Below, in pieces: positions 8,362 to 17,029 of a DNA stretch of 64,000 bases. Made by a program: the position numbers and the translations under genes. Origin of the DNA: DATEDA01 sp963789885 (GTDB lineage Bacteria > Pseudomonadota > Gammaproteobacteria > Burkholderiales > SG8-39); assembly GCA_963789885.1 (NCBI GenBank), contig CAWBNB010000005.1, forward strand, positions 310,001 through 374,000, read 5' to 3'. Within the stretch, counting starts at the first letter, position 1. Every line of letters starts with the position of its first letter. Below the pieces are notes generated by a model. It saw only the letters and a list, made by a program, of their open reading frames with translations, made no database searches and had not been told where the DNA came from.

Positions 8362-9612
8362 ATGATCACGAAACTCGTCCGCGCACTCGTGCGCGTAGCC
8401 GGCGCATTCGCGCTCACGGCGGCGGTCGGAGCAGCGTCCGCCCAGGAGCCGATAAAGATCGGCTTCGGCATGGCGCTCACCGGCGGCCTGGCCGGCAACG
8501 GCAAGGCGGCGCTGATCGCGATGGAGATCTGGGCCGAAGACGTCAACGCAAAAGGTGGCCTGCTCGGCCGTCCGGTGAAGCTGATCTATTACGACGATCA
8601 GACCAACCCGGCCACGATTCCGGGCATCTACTCGAAGCTGCTCGACGTCGACAAGGTGGATCTCGTCGTGTCCGGGTACGGCACGAACATGATTGCCCCG
8701 GCGATGCCGATCGTCATGCAGAAGAACCTCATGTTCATGACGCTGTTCGGGCTGGACGTCAACTCGAAGTTCAAGTACGACCGCTACTTCCAGATCATGC
8801 CCGCGGGCCCCGATCCGGCGTACGGCTGGTCGCAGGGCTACTTCGACGCCGCGATGACCCTCACGCCGAAACCGACGACCATCGCAATCGTCGGCGCTGA
8901 CGCCGAATACCCAGCGGCGGCGATGGTCGGCGCGCGCAAGCACGCCAAGGAACTCGGCCTCAAGGTGGTCTACGACAAGACCTATCCGCCGAATACCGTC
9001 GACTACTCGCCGATCGTGCGCGCGATCCAGGCGACCAACCCCGACATCGTGTTCGTCGCCTCCTATCCGCCGGACTCCGCGGGCATGGTGCGCGCGGCGA
9101 ACGAGGTCGGGCTCAAGACCAAGATGTTCGGCGGCGGCCTGGTGGGGACCCAGTACGCGGCGTTCAAGACCCAGCTCGGCCCGCTCCTCAACGGCGTCGT
9201 CAGCTACGAATTCTGGACGCCGGAAGCGGCGGGCAAGCTGCCCTTCGTGTCGAAGTTCCTCGTCCGGTACCAGGAGCGTGCCGCCAAGGACAAGGTGGAC
9301 CCCCTCGGCTACTACCTGCCGCCCTACTCGTACGCGATGATGGAAGTGGTCGGACAAGCCGTCACGGCGACCAAGGGCTTCGACCAGAAGAAGCTCGCGG
9401 ACTACATCCACGCCAACGAATTCGACACGGTCGTCGGCAAGGTGCGTTTCGCCAAGAACGGCGAGTGGGCGCACCCGCGCGTGATGGCGGTCCAGTACAG
9501 CGGCATCAAGGGCAACCAGCTCGACGAGTTCTCCAAGCCGGGCGTCAACAAGATCCTGTGGCCGGCCGAATACAAGAACGGATCGCTGACACCGTTCGAT
9601 ATGCGCAAGTAG
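8362..9612 (+). CDS. livK: branched-chain amino acid-type ABC transporter substrate-binding protein
   Basis: Periplasmic receptor of a LivKHMGF importer, 416 aa. A signal peptide (LVRALVRVAGAFALTAA, cleavage near ASAQEP) precedes a type I periplasmic-binding fold: IKIGFGMALTGGLAGNGKA, LIYYDDQTNPATIPGIYSKLL and late NGEWAHPRVM. A strong ribosome site (GGAGGAGGA) fits the high expression usual for receptors. Such proteins bind many ligands besides Leu/Ile/Val, including aromatic acids, amides and urea, so the adjacent hyuAB genes are the only clue to ligand. A G+C hairpin separates it from the permease genes. Confidence 0.93.
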   Translation: MITKLVRALVRVAGAFALTAAVGAASAQEPIKIGFGMALTGGLAGNGKAALIAMEIWAEDVNAKGGLLGRPVKLIYYDDQTNPATIPGIYSKLLDVDKVDLVVSGYGTNMIAPAMPIVMQKNLMFMTLFGLDVNSKFKYDRYFQIMPAGPDPAYGWSQGYFDAAMTLTPKPTTIAIVGADAEYPAAAMVGARKHAKELGLKVVYDKTYPPNTVDYSPIVRAIQATNPDIVFVASYPPDSAGMVRAANEVGLKTKMFGGGLVGTQYAAFKTQLGPLLNGVVSYEFWTPEAAGKLPFVSKFLVRYQERAAKDKVDPLGYYLPPYSYAMMEVVGQAVTATKGFDQKKLADYIHANEFDTVVGKVRFAKNGEWAHPRVMAVQYSGIKGNQLDEFSKPGVNKILWPAEYKNGSLTPFDMRK

Positions 9613-9627
9613 CCAGGCCGTCCGGCG

Positions 9628-9648
9628 GGGGGCGCGAACCGCGCCCCC
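9628..9648 (+). terminator. G+C-rich stem-loop between livK and livH
   Basis: GGGGGCGCG (9628-9636) pairs perfectly with CGCGCCCCC (9640-9648) around a 3-base loop, 16 bases after the livK stop. No T-tract follows, so it probably acts as partial attenuator or 3' RNA-stabilising hairpin that raises receptor over permease levels. The second liv operon has a comparable hairpin at the same junction. Confidence 0.55.
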
Positions 9649-9685
9649 GTTCGCCTGATACTGGACGTCCGAAGAGATACCAGGG

Positions 9686-10561
9686 ATGGAGTTTTCCTCG
9701 GCGTTGTTCCTCAACGCCGTCGTGTCCGGCTTGCTGCTCGCCGGCTTCTACGCGGCGGTCGCGGTCGGCATCTCGATCGCGTTCGGGATGCTCGACGTGG
9801 TGAACATCGCGCATCCCGGGTTCATCATTCTCGGGTCGTACATCGCGCTGATGATCAATCAGTGGCTGGGGATCGATCCGATCCTCGTCTCCGTCGTGCT
9901 CTCGCCGGTGTTCTTCCTGCTCGGCATCGTGCTGTACCGCATCTACTACCTCGCGTTCGAGCGACGCGGCCAGGAGTCGCTGCGCGGGCTTGCCTTCTTC
10001 TTCGGCATCCTCTTCATCACCGAGGTGTGCCTGATTCTCGCCTTCGGCGTCGACTATCAGCTGGTGCAGACCGCCTATAGCGAGACGACCCTGAAACTGG
10101 GCGAGGTCGGCTTCCCGCTGCGCCTGCTCGTGCCCTGCCTCGTGTCGGTGGCGATGGTGGTCGGGCTTCAGCTCTTCCTGAGCCACACATTTTTCGGCCG
10201 CGCGGTGCTCGCGGTGGCGCAGGACCAGCTCGCGCTGCGGATCATGGGGGTGAACCCGGTGCGGGTGAAGCAGTACGCATTCGCGATTTCGATTGCGACC
10301 GCGGGGGTCGCAGGGGCGTTCCTGATAGTGATCCAGCCCGTGCAGCCGGCGATCGGCCGCGAGTTCATCGGCCTCGCGTTCGCGATCTGCGTCCTCGGCG
10401 GACTCGGATCGATCTACGGCACCCTGGTCGCCGCGGTGATCCTGGGCGTCGCCGAGAGCTTCACCGCGACCTATTTCGGGCCCTCGTGGGCGCCCGCGGT
10501 CTCGTTCGGGCTGCTGCTCTTCACGCTCGCCTTCCGGCCAACCGGGCTGTTCGGCCGATGA
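9686..10561 (+). CDS. livH: branched-chain amino acid-type ABC transporter permease LivH
   Basis: Inner-membrane permease, 291 aa, with multiple hydrophobic helices: LNAVVSGLLLAGFYAAVAVG at the N-terminus and FAICVLGGLGSIYGTLVAA near the C-terminus. The latter is the conserved cytoplasmic loop that contacts LivG/LivF. The start ATG follows the intergenic hairpin, and the stop overlaps the livM start (ATGA). Family membership is clear; the substrate is not. Confidence 0.93.
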   Translation: MEFSSALFLNAVVSGLLLAGFYAAVAVGISIAFGMLDVVNIAHPGFIILGSYIALMINQWLGIDPILVSVVLSPVFFLLGIVLYRIYYLAFERRGQESLRGLAFFFGILFITEVCLILAFGVDYQLVQTAYSETTLKLGEVGFPLRLLVPCLVSVAMVVGLQLFLSHTFFGRAVLAVAQDQLALRIMGVNPVRVKQYAFAISIATAGVAGAFLIVIQPVQPAIGREFIGLAFAICVLGGLGSIYGTLVAAVILGVAESFTATYFGPSWAPAVSFGLLLFTLAFRPTGLFGR

Positions 10562-11502
10562 GCAACCGGGTCTTCGCCGCCGTCGCGTTCGTCGTCGCGA
10601 TCGTACTGACCGCGTCGAGCCTCTTCATCGAGAACAACTATTTCTTCACCGCCGCGTACGGGGTGTTGGTGTTCGTGATCCTCTCGACCGCGTGGAACAT
10701 CCTGGGCGGCTACACCGGGTACGTGAATTTCGGGACGCCGGCGTTCTTCGCGATCGGGGCGTACACGACTATATTTCTCTACAACGCGTTCCAGGCGCCA
10801 CTCATCGTCGACATCCTCTGCGGCACCGCGATGGCGGGGCTCGCCGGGCTCGCCGTCGGCTATCTCACCCTGCGACTGCGCGGGGTGTTCTTCGCCATCG
10901 CAACGCTCGCGCTGGCGGTCGTGCTGCTGACGTTCGTGGTGAACTGGGATTACGTCGGCGGCTCGCGGGGGGCCTACGTCATCACGCGGGAACCTGCGCC
11001 CCTCGGCCTCGAATCCTGGAAGCACTATCTCTATGTCGTGATCATGATCTTGTCGACGATCGCGCTGGTTGTCGCGCGCACGCTCGAGCACTCCAAGATC
11101 GGCCGCGGACTGGCGGCGATTCGCGACGACGAGCTCGCCGCCGAATGCGCGGGCGTGCCGACGCTGCGGCTCAAGCTCCTGTCGGCGACTGCGAGCGGCG
11201 GCCTGATGGGCATGGCCGGCACGACCTATCCCTACTTCTACGCGTACGTCGAACCGACGTCGGTGTTCAACCTATCGTACGCCGTGAACAGCATAGCCAT
11301 GCCGATGATCGGCGGGATGACGAGCTGGACCGGCCCGCTAATCGGCGCGCTGCTGCTCGGCTCGCTCCAGCAGATCATCCAGGTCACGATCTCCTCGAAC
11401 CTGAATCTGCTCATCACCGGGCTGCTGCTGGTGGTGTTCGTGACGCTGGCGCCGAACGGCATTCTCGGCTGGGTCGACGCCTGGAAGCGGCGGCGGCGCT
11501 GA
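10558..11502 (+). CDS. livM: branched-chain amino acid-type ABC transporter permease LivM
   Basis: Second permease, 314 aa from ATG 10558, which overlaps the livH stop. Family hallmarks: LSTAWNILGGYTGYVNFGTP, IGRGLAAIRDDELAAECAGV and the C-terminal MIGGMTSWTGPLIGALLLG. The frame is open further upstream but would run into livH; the ATGA start gives the normal N-terminus. The stop overlaps the livG ATG by one base. Confidence 0.93.
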   Translation: MSNRVFAAVAFVVAIVLTASSLFIENNYFFTAAYGVLVFVILSTAWNILGGYTGYVNFGTPAFFAIGAYTTIFLYNAFQAPLIVDILCGTAMAGLAGLAVGYLTLRLRGVFFAIATLALAVVLLTFVVNWDYVGGSRGAYVITREPAPLGLESWKHYLYVVIMILSTIALVVARTLEHSKIGRGLAAIRDDELAAECAGVPTLRLKLLSATASGGLMGMAGTTYPYFYAYVEPTSVFNLSYAVNSIAMPMIGGMTSWTGPLIGALLLGSLQQIIQVTISSNLNLLITGLLLVVFVTLAPNGILGWVDAWKRRRR

Positions 11503-12242
11503 TGACCGACGCGCTGCTGCAGGCGAGCGGGGTGACGAAGCGGTTCGGCGGCTTCTACGCGCTCGAGCTGGTCGACCTCGAGGTGCAGCCGGGCGAGCGC
11601 CTCGGTCTGATCGGCCCGAACGGCTCCGGCAAGACGACGCTCGTGAGCTGCATCACCGGCACGCTGCGCAACGATGCCGGCGCGATACGGTTCGACGGTC
11701 GCGACATCACGGGACTCCCGACCCATCGGCGGATCCGCCTCGGGCTTGCACGGAGCTTCCAGATCCCGAAGCCGTTCGTGTCGATGAGCGTGCTCGACAA
11801 TCTGCGCGTGCCGCTACTGTACGCGGCGAGCGCGCACGCGGGCGCGCAGCGCATCTCCGATTCGCGGTCGCGCGACGAGGCGATGGCCATCCTGCGCGAG
11901 GTAGGGCTCGACGCGAAGGCGGACGAGCGCTCGGGTGGCCTGACCCAGGTCGACATGCGCAAGCTCGAGCTCGCGCGCGCGATCGCGTCCCGGCCGAAGC
12001 TGCTGATCTCCGACGAGGCGATGGCCGGCCTGTCGTCGAGCGAGGTCGACGACATCATCGCGCTGCTGCTCAGGATGAAGGACCGCGGCATCGCCGTCAT
12101 CATGATCGAGCACATCATGCGGGCGGTCATGAAATTCTCCGAGCGCGTCGCGGTGCTCGTCGCGGGCCGGAAGATCGCCGACGGCGACCCCGAGGCCGTG
12201 TGCGCCGACCCCGAGGTCCAGAGGGCGTACCTTGGCGAATAG
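11502..12242 (+). CDS. livG: branched-chain amino acid-type ABC transporter ATP-binding protein LivG
   Basis: ATPase subunit, 246 aa. Walker A GPNGSGKTT, the LivG-specific ARSFQIPKPF segment and Walker B LLISDEAMAGLSSSE with EHIMRAVM downstream. The signature region reads GGLTQVDMRKLELARAI, shorter on the usual LSYGxQ motif than most LivG proteins, so it is a somewhat divergent member. The ATG shares one base with the livM stop. The downstream livF reading begins at a TTG inside this gene's last codons. Confidence 0.92.
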   Translation: MTDALLQASGVTKRFGGFYALELVDLEVQPGERLGLIGPNGSGKTTLVSCITGTLRNDAGAIRFDGRDITGLPTHRRIRLGLARSFQIPKPFVSMSVLDNLRVPLLYAASAHAGAQRISDSRSRDEAMAILREVGLDAKADERSGGLTQVDMRKLELARAIASRPKLLISDEAMAGLSSSEVDDIIALLLRMKDRGIAVIMIEHIMRAVMKFSERVAVLVAGRKIADGDPEAVCADPEVQRAYLGE

Positions 12243-12965
12243 CATCACGGTCGAGGGACTGCGCGCCGGCTACGGGTCGGTGCAGGTGCTCGAGGGCATC
12301 TCGCTCCGTGTGGGCGACGGTGAGAGCGTCGTGCTCCTCGGCACCAACGGCAATGGCAAGAGCACGCTCATCAAGGCGATCATGGGCATCGTGCGGCCGA
12401 CCGCCGGCACGATCGTCGCCGAGATCGACGGCACCACCCACGATCTCGTCGGCCAGGAGCCGGAGGCGATCGTCGAACTCGGCATTGCGCTTGTGCCCGA
12501 GGGCCGCCGGCTGTTCCCGCGCCTGACCGTCGAGGAGAACCTGTTCCTCGGCGCCTACCGCCCCGCTGCGCGCAGCCGCATCGCGCGACAACCTGAAGTA
12601 CTGCTACGAAGTGTTCCCGCGGCTCGCGGAACGCCGCCGGCAACTCGCCGGCAGCATGTCCGGCGGCGAGCAGCAGATGCTCGCGCTCGCCCGCTCGCTG
12701 ATGACCGCGCCGAAGATCCTGCTGATCGACGAGCCGTCGGTCGGGCTCGCGCCGATCCTCGTCGCGCACACGATCGACAAGATCGCCGAGCTGAAGCGCA
12801 GGTTCGGGCTGACGGTGCTGATGGCGGAGCAGAACTTCACGCAGGCGATCAAGATCGCCGATCGCGGCTACGTTATCGTGCACGGGCACATCGAGTTCGA
12901 AGGGGGCCTCGCGCGAGGCGCTGCGGGACAACGAGATGATCCGGAAGCTCTACCTCGGCGTCTGA
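12232..12965 (+). pseudogene. livF: branched-chain amino acid-type ABC transporter ATP-binding protein LivF, split by two +1 frameshifts
   Basis: Second ATPase of the operon, starting at TTG 12232 (ANSITVEGLRAGYGSVQVL). Walker A GTNGNGKSTLIKAI and LVPEGRRLFPRLTVEENL are in the first frame. Signature SGGEQQMLALARSL and Walker B ILLIDEPSVGLAP are in the second, and the C-terminal REALRDNEMIRKLYLGV is in the third. Dropping one C from the run near 12560-12563 and one G from the run near 12902-12906 restores a normal ~240-residue LivF ending at 12965. As sequenced the gene is broken. Since all other components are intact and other genes show the same single extra base, a consensus error is likelier than decay. 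Confidence 0.85.
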
Positions 12966-12997
12966 GCGCCCGCTGGCTGCGCCAATCGGAGGACCCC

Positions 12998-13894
12998 ATG
13001 ACGAGCACGCCCCGTGCCCTGAGCGACCGCGTCGAGTACTCCGCGATCGTCGATCGAGCGCCGCTGAAGCTCCCCGACGGCGCCAGGATGGTGGTGTGGA
13101 CGATCGTCAATGTCGAGGACTGGTCGATCGAGCGGGCGATGCCGCGTACCGTCCTGCCGCCGCCGATGGGGCAGCCGCTCCTGCCCGACCTCCCGAACTG
13201 GGCCTGGCACGAGTACGGCAACCGGGTGGGGTTCTGGCGCCTGTACGACTGCATGCAGAAGTTCGGCATCACGCCGACGCTCGCGCTGAACGGAATCGTC
13301 TGCAGGAGCCATCCGCGCATCGCGGAGGCGGCGAAGGATGCCGGCTGGGAGTTCATGGCGCACGGCTACGTCCAGGGCCCGATGCACAAGGTCGACGACC
13401 AGCGCGCCGCAATCCGCGACACGATCGCGGCCATCCGCGAATTCACCGGCAAGGCGCCGCGCGGCTGGGAGAGCCCGGGACTCACCGAGACGAACGAGAC
13501 GATCGACTTCCTCGCGGCGGAGGGGATCGAGTACGTGGCCGACTGGGTGCTCGACGATCAGCCGGTGTACGTCTCGACCGCGCACGGGCCGGTCGTGTCG
13601 ATCCCCTACACCGTCGAGACGAACGACATCCCGATGATGCTGATCCAGCATCACGGCGCCGAGGAGATGCTGAAGCGCGGCGTCGACCACTTCGACCGGC
13701 TGTACGAGGAGAGCGCGAAGATCACGCGCGTCATGGCGATCAGCGTGCATCCGTACATCTCCGGCGTACCGCACCGGATCGGCTACCTCGAGCGCCTGTA
13801 CGCGCACATCAGGTCGAAGCCGGGCGTGGCGTTCTGGACCGGGGAGAGGATCCTGGACTGGTACCTGACGCAAGTCCCGGCGCCGGACGCGTAA
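12998..13894 (+). CDS. polysaccharide-deacetylase-family hydrolase (NodB fold, PuuE/allantoinase-like)
   Basis: 298-aa single-domain NodB-fold protein from ATG 12998, with GGAGGA upstream. The usual TFDD metal motif is replaced by IVNVEDW. The second motif reads MAHGYVQGPMH, and the C-terminal block is SVHPYISGVPHRIGYLERL. The same altered pattern appears in the proteins at 27881 and 28815, and it resembles PuuE, a NodB-fold allantoinase reported to work without a metal ion. Location behind hyuAB-liv favours a cyclic-amide or ureide hydrolase over chitin/peptidoglycan deacetylation (inference). No signal peptide is seen, consistent with a cytoplasmic enzyme. Confidence 0.85.
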   Translation: MTSTPRALSDRVEYSAIVDRAPLKLPDGARMVVWTIVNVEDWSIERAMPRTVLPPPMGQPLLPDLPNWAWHEYGNRVGFWRLYDCMQKFGITPTLALNGIVCRSHPRIAEAAKDAGWEFMAHGYVQGPMHKVDDQRAAIRDTIAAIREFTGKAPRGWESPGLTETNETIDFLAAEGIEYVADWVLDDQPVYVSTAHGPVVSIPYTVETNDIPMMLIQHHGAEEMLKRGVDHFDRLYEESAKITRVMAISVHPYISGVPHRIGYLERLYAHIRSKPGVAFWTGERILDWYLTQVPAPDA

Positions 13895-13906
13895 CCTGCG
13901 GTCGTG

Positions 13907-14623
13907 ATGCGGCTGCTGGCGGTGGTGCTCCTGTCGTCGACGATCGCTCACGCGGCGCCGCCGGCGCAGACGCGTCAGCTGACCCTCGCCGATCAGGCGA
14001 CTGCAGTCGACCTCTACCTGCCTGATGCGTCGCCGCCGCGCGGGCTCGCAGTGATCGCCCACGGTTTCACCCGATCGCGCGCCCGGCACGTCGTCCTCGC
14101 TCACCGGCTCGCAGAGGAAGGGTTTGTCGTGGCAGTCCCGGACCTGCCGTACTGGATGCGTGCGCACGGGAACGCCGATGCGATCGTGGACCTCGTCAGG
14201 GCAGTCGAGACCGAGCGCGGGCTGGACGCCCGGCCGGTCGTGCTGATCGGAACCTCCGCGGGTGGCCTCGCGTCGCTCCTCGCCACCGACCGTGTGCCCC
14301 GGCTTGCGCTCTGGGTGGGTCTCGACCCGGTGGATACCTGGGGCGTCTCGGCGGCGGCCGCCCGCGGCCTGAAGGCGCCGGCAGTCGTGCTCCGTGGACC
14401 GAGCAATCCCTGCAACGCGGGCGGCAGTGCGAAGCGGATCGCCGGCTGGTTCGCGAACCTGCGCACCGATCTGCGCGTCGACGCAGCGTCGCACTGCGAC
14501 TTCGAGGACTCGACTACCGCGCGCTGCGAAGCGATCTGCGGCCCAGCCGACCCGGCGCGCCAGGCGGCGATCGTGGATGCGGCGGTGAAGGCGGTGATGG
14601 CGGCGCGTGTCGGACCGGGCTAA
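13907..14623 (+). CDS. secreted alpha/beta-hydrolase family protein
   Basis: 238-aa protein with an N-terminal signal sequence (MRLLAVVLLSSTIAHAAPPA) and an alpha/beta-hydrolase core. Oxyanion-side motif VIAHGFTRSRARHV, nucleophile elbow GTSAGGLASLL (Ser) and a late SHCDFED segment that probably supplies the histidine. Two further cysteine pairs (NPCNAGG; CEAICG) could form disulfides in the periplasm. ATG 13907 is chosen over the GTG one codon earlier. It is not tightly coupled to its neighbours. Substrate unknown; esterase, lipase or dienelactone-hydrolase-like roles are all possible. Confidence 0.75.
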   Translation: MRLLAVVLLSSTIAHAAPPAQTRQLTLADQATAVDLYLPDASPPRGLAVIAHGFTRSRARHVVLAHRLAEEGFVVAVPDLPYWMRAHGNADAIVDLVRAVETERGLDARPVVLIGTSAGGLASLLATDRVPRLALWVGLDPVDTWGVSAAAARGLKAPAVVLRGPSNPCNAGGSAKRIAGWFANLRTDLRVDAASHCDFEDSTTARCEAICGPADPARQAAIVDAAVKAVMAARVGPG

Positions 14624-14924
14624 CGGGAGAGTGAGCGCCGGACGGGCGCACGGCCGGCGACTATAATCTGCGGACCATGACGACCGAGGCACCGTAGCGA
14701 CCGAGGCGCCCCCGGGAGGCGATCCGAATGCTGCGTAGCCTTTCGGCGGCGATCGCCGGAAGCGAGACGGCGGTACCGGACATGGCGAGCGCGAACTGCG
14801 CGCGCAGTTCGATCTCCTGCGAAGCGCGTGCAGCAGCTGCAGCGCATCGGCATCCAGCAGCTGTATCTGATGGGCGAAGCCGAGCGCGAGCCGCATCCTC
14901 GCCGATCCGCGTTACGACGACCCG

Positions 14925-15692
14925 TTGCGGCTCGAGCGCCACGGCTTCAAGGTCTACTCGCAGAACGAGGAGGACGGGATCCTGAACGAGTTGTTCCGGC
15001 GGATCGGGGTCGCCAACCGGACCTTCTGGGAGTTCGGCGTCCAGGACGGCACCGAGAACAACACCCTGTATCGCCTGGTCGACGGCTGGCGCGGGGCGTG
15101 GATCGAAGGCGCCGCGGCGGACGTCGCGAAGATCCGCGAGCGGTTCGCGACGCCGATCGCGGACGGGCGCCTGACGGTGCGCGAGGCGCTGGTAGATCGA
15201 GACAACGTCAACGCGCTCGCGCGCGAGCTCGGGCTGCCGCGCGAGCTCGATCTCCTCAGCATCGACATCGACGGCAATGATTTTCACGTGTGGGATGCGC
15301 TCGACGCGCTGGCACCGCGCGCGGTCGTCATCGAGTACAACCCCAAGCTGCCGCCGCCGACGCAGTGGGTCATGCGGTACGACCCGCATCACGCGTGGGA
15401 TCGCACCGATCAGTACGGTGCGTCGCTTGCGGCGCTCACGGCCCTCGGCGAGCGGAAGGGTTACCGGCTGGTGGCGTGCAACATCACCGGCTCGAACGCG
15501 TTCTTCGTGCGGCAGGATCTCGCCGCGGGAAAGTTTCCGTCCGCGACCGACCCGGCGTACTACTACCAGCCGCACCGCGCCTGGCTGACCCCCACCTTCT
15601 GGAACCAGAACTCCGGTCGGTTTCGGGAAGGGCGGGCCGCCCTGACCGCCCGAGTGGCGTTCAGGCACGAATCGGGCGCCCCGACCGAGTGA
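14925..15692 (+). CDS. FkbM-like methyltransferase-superfamily protein, N-terminus disrupted
   Basis: The intact part has a Rossmann-like core: FKVYSQNEEDGILNELFRRI, FWEFGVQDGTENNT, then LDLLSIDIDGNDFHVWDAL and VVIEYNPKLPPP. This matches a family of about 250-300 residues related to FkbM methyltransferases, of unknown substrate. The coding signal continues upstream in broken frames: LADPRYDDPLRLE joins to RIGIQQLYLMGEAEREP after removing one base near 14891-14894. A further shift, apparently a missing base near 14820-14823, joins it to ELRAQFDLLR. The real gene therefore probably starts around 14728-14740. A G+C hairpin follows the stop. Confidence 0.7.
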   Translation: MRLERHGFKVYSQNEEDGILNELFRRIGVANRTFWEFGVQDGTENNTLYRLVDGWRGAWIEGAAADVAKIRERFATPIADGRLTVREALVDRDNVNALARELGLPRELDLLSIDIDGNDFHVWDALDALAPRAVVIEYNPKLPPPTQWVMRYDPHHAWDRTDQYGASLAALTALGERKGYRLVACNITGSNAFFVRQDLAAGKFPSATDPAYYYQPHRAWLTPTFWNQNSGRFREGRAALTARVAFRHESGAPTE

Positions 15693-15700
15693 GGACGACA

Positions 15701-15726
15701 GGCGGCGGGCTTACGATCCCGCCGCC
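15701..15726. terminator. perfect 9-bp G+C stem-loop between convergent genes
   Basis: GGCGGCGGG (15701-15709) pairs with CCCGCCGCC (15718-15726) around an 8-base loop. It lies between the stop of the FkbM-like gene (plus) and the end of the small lipoprotein gene (minus), so it can serve both. No T-run on either side, so termination strength is uncertain. Confidence 0.5.
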
Positions 15727-15743
15727 CCAAAGCGCGCAAGCGC

Positions 15744-15896
15744 TTAGCAGGACTTGCCGTGCCGCATTGCGATGAGGGGGTCGCAGCCGTAGGCGGTGAT
15801 CCAGGGCGTGGCCGAACCGCTGGGCGGTGGGGAAGAAGCGCATCCCGCGACGGCGAGAAGGAACAGGACGGCGGCAGCAGCTTTCACAAGTCTCAT
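15744..15896 (-). CDS. small predicted lipoprotein (50 aa)
   Basis: ATG at 15896 on the minus strand, preceded by GGAG, opens a 50-codon frame: charged MRLVK, a hydrophobic stretch (AAAAVLFLLAVAGC) ending in a lipobox with Cys19, then ASSPPPSG and a short tail with two more cysteines ending HGKSC. The positive N-terminus, lipobox and proline-rich linker are the layout of real outer-membrane lipoproteins, so I call it a gene despite its size. It is the only gene I see in the 340-base gap between 15692 and 16033; the rest of that gap (15897-16032) is comparatively A+T-rich leader sequence. Function unknown. Confidence 0.6.
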   Translation of the reverse strand: MRLVKAAAAVLFLLAVAGCASSPPPSGSATPWITAYGCDPLIAMRHGKSC

Positions 15897-16032
15897 GAGG
15901 GTCTCCAGCCTGAAGTTGAATGTCTTATGTCGAATATCTTGTTGTTACCGTCCGGCGCCTCCCAAGCGCGGCAAACAGGATAGCCCCGTCCCGGCGGGGT
16001 GACAAGCTTGCGACAACGACGCCGGGCGCGGC

Positions 16033-17026
16033 TCAGCCGACTGCCTCGACCGTACCGCTCCGCGTCGACTTCACGATCGCCTCGAGCGCGCTGACGGTGG
16101 CGATCATCTGGTCGTGCGGCACCGGATAGCGCGCGCGGCCCTCGATCGCGTCGGCGAACGACTCCAGATTGGCGAGCACCGCGGGCGCCGGCGCGTAGTC
16201 GATCGAGCGCTTCGCCTCGCCGCGCAGCGCGGTCGTCAGCGTCCAGCCCTGCGGCGATTCCGGGTGCGCCTTGTCGCGCACCTCGGCCCAGCCCTTCGAC
16301 CCGTACACGGCGACGCGGCCGTCGAACGGCGTGGCGAGGATCGCGCTGATCAGGGCGTGCCCGCCGCTCCGGAACCGCAGCAGGACCGCGAGCGTATCGC
16401 CGTTCGCGAGCGGGCTGCCGAGCTGCTTGACGCTCGCATACGCGCTTTCCGCCGGTCCCATCAGGCTGACCGACAGGTCGACGAGGTGGATGCCGGTAGC
16501 GGTGAGCGGGCCAGCCGGCGCTTCCTTCGCCGAGAGACGCCAATTGTCGGCGGCGAGCGTGAGGAACTTGTCCTGGCTGAAGTTGGCCTCGATCTGCAGC
16601 AGCGTCCCGAGCCCGCCGCTCTGCGCGAGCCGCGCGACCTCCACCAAAGGCGGCTCGAACCGCTTCTCGTGACCGACTGCGAGCGCAACGCCGTTCGCCT
16701 TGACCGCGTCGATCGCCTGCAGGACCTCGGCGCGGGAGAGCGAGAGCGGCTTCTCGCAGAAAGACGTGCTTGCGCGCGCCCGCCGCGGCGATGATCTGTC
16801 CGGAGTGCAGCGAATGCGGCGTGCAGAGCACGACCGCGTCGACGGCGGGATCGCGCAGCGCGTCCTGCAGGTCCGCCGAGTGTGCGAGGCCCTGCGCGCG
16901 GGCGAATTCCGCTCCACGCGGATCGGGGTCGATGCCCTTTACCGCCGTGAGCTTGGAACTGCCCTTGAGCAGCCCGACGATGATGCGGCCCCACCAGCCG
17001 AGGCCGACGACCGCGACGCGGATCAT
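16033..17026 (-). pseudogene. Gfo/Idh/MocA-family NAD(P)-dependent oxidoreductase, one +1 frameshift
   Basis: N-terminal Rossmann fold IRVAVVGLGWWGRIIVGLL followed by AVDAVVLCTPHSLHSGQII. The catalytic EKP motif (CEKPLSLSRAEVLQAI) falls in another frame. Removing one T from the TTT at 16760-16762 (minus sense) joins GARKHVF to CEKPLSL and gives a ~330-residue enzyme ending at 16033. The C-terminal sheet includes AVGHEKRFEPPLVE and GIHLVDLSVSLMG. Such enzymes oxidise sugars, inositols or related hydroxy compounds. The gene starts 3 bases after the AhpD-like gene on the same strand. The shift is probably a sequence error. Confidence 0.85.
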
Positions 17027-17029
17027 CGG

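Noticed and set aside
5869..9714. Very long minus-strand open frame of about 1281 codons, and others such as 3618-5927
   Set aside because: They lie antisense to hyuA, hyuB and livK, which have full family motifs. The antisense products are Arg/Asp/His/Val-rich without any recognisable domain, the typical shadow of G+C-rich codons.
15282..15290. TTTCACGTG, a half-match to the parS consensus
   Set aside because: The right arm of the palindrome is absent (GTGTGGG instead of GTGAAAC) and the site lies inside a coding region. It is probably a chance match.
15920..16129. Short plus-strand open frame
   Set aside because: No ribosome site, overlaps the C-terminus of the Gfo/Idh gene on the other strand, and the product has no recognisable features.
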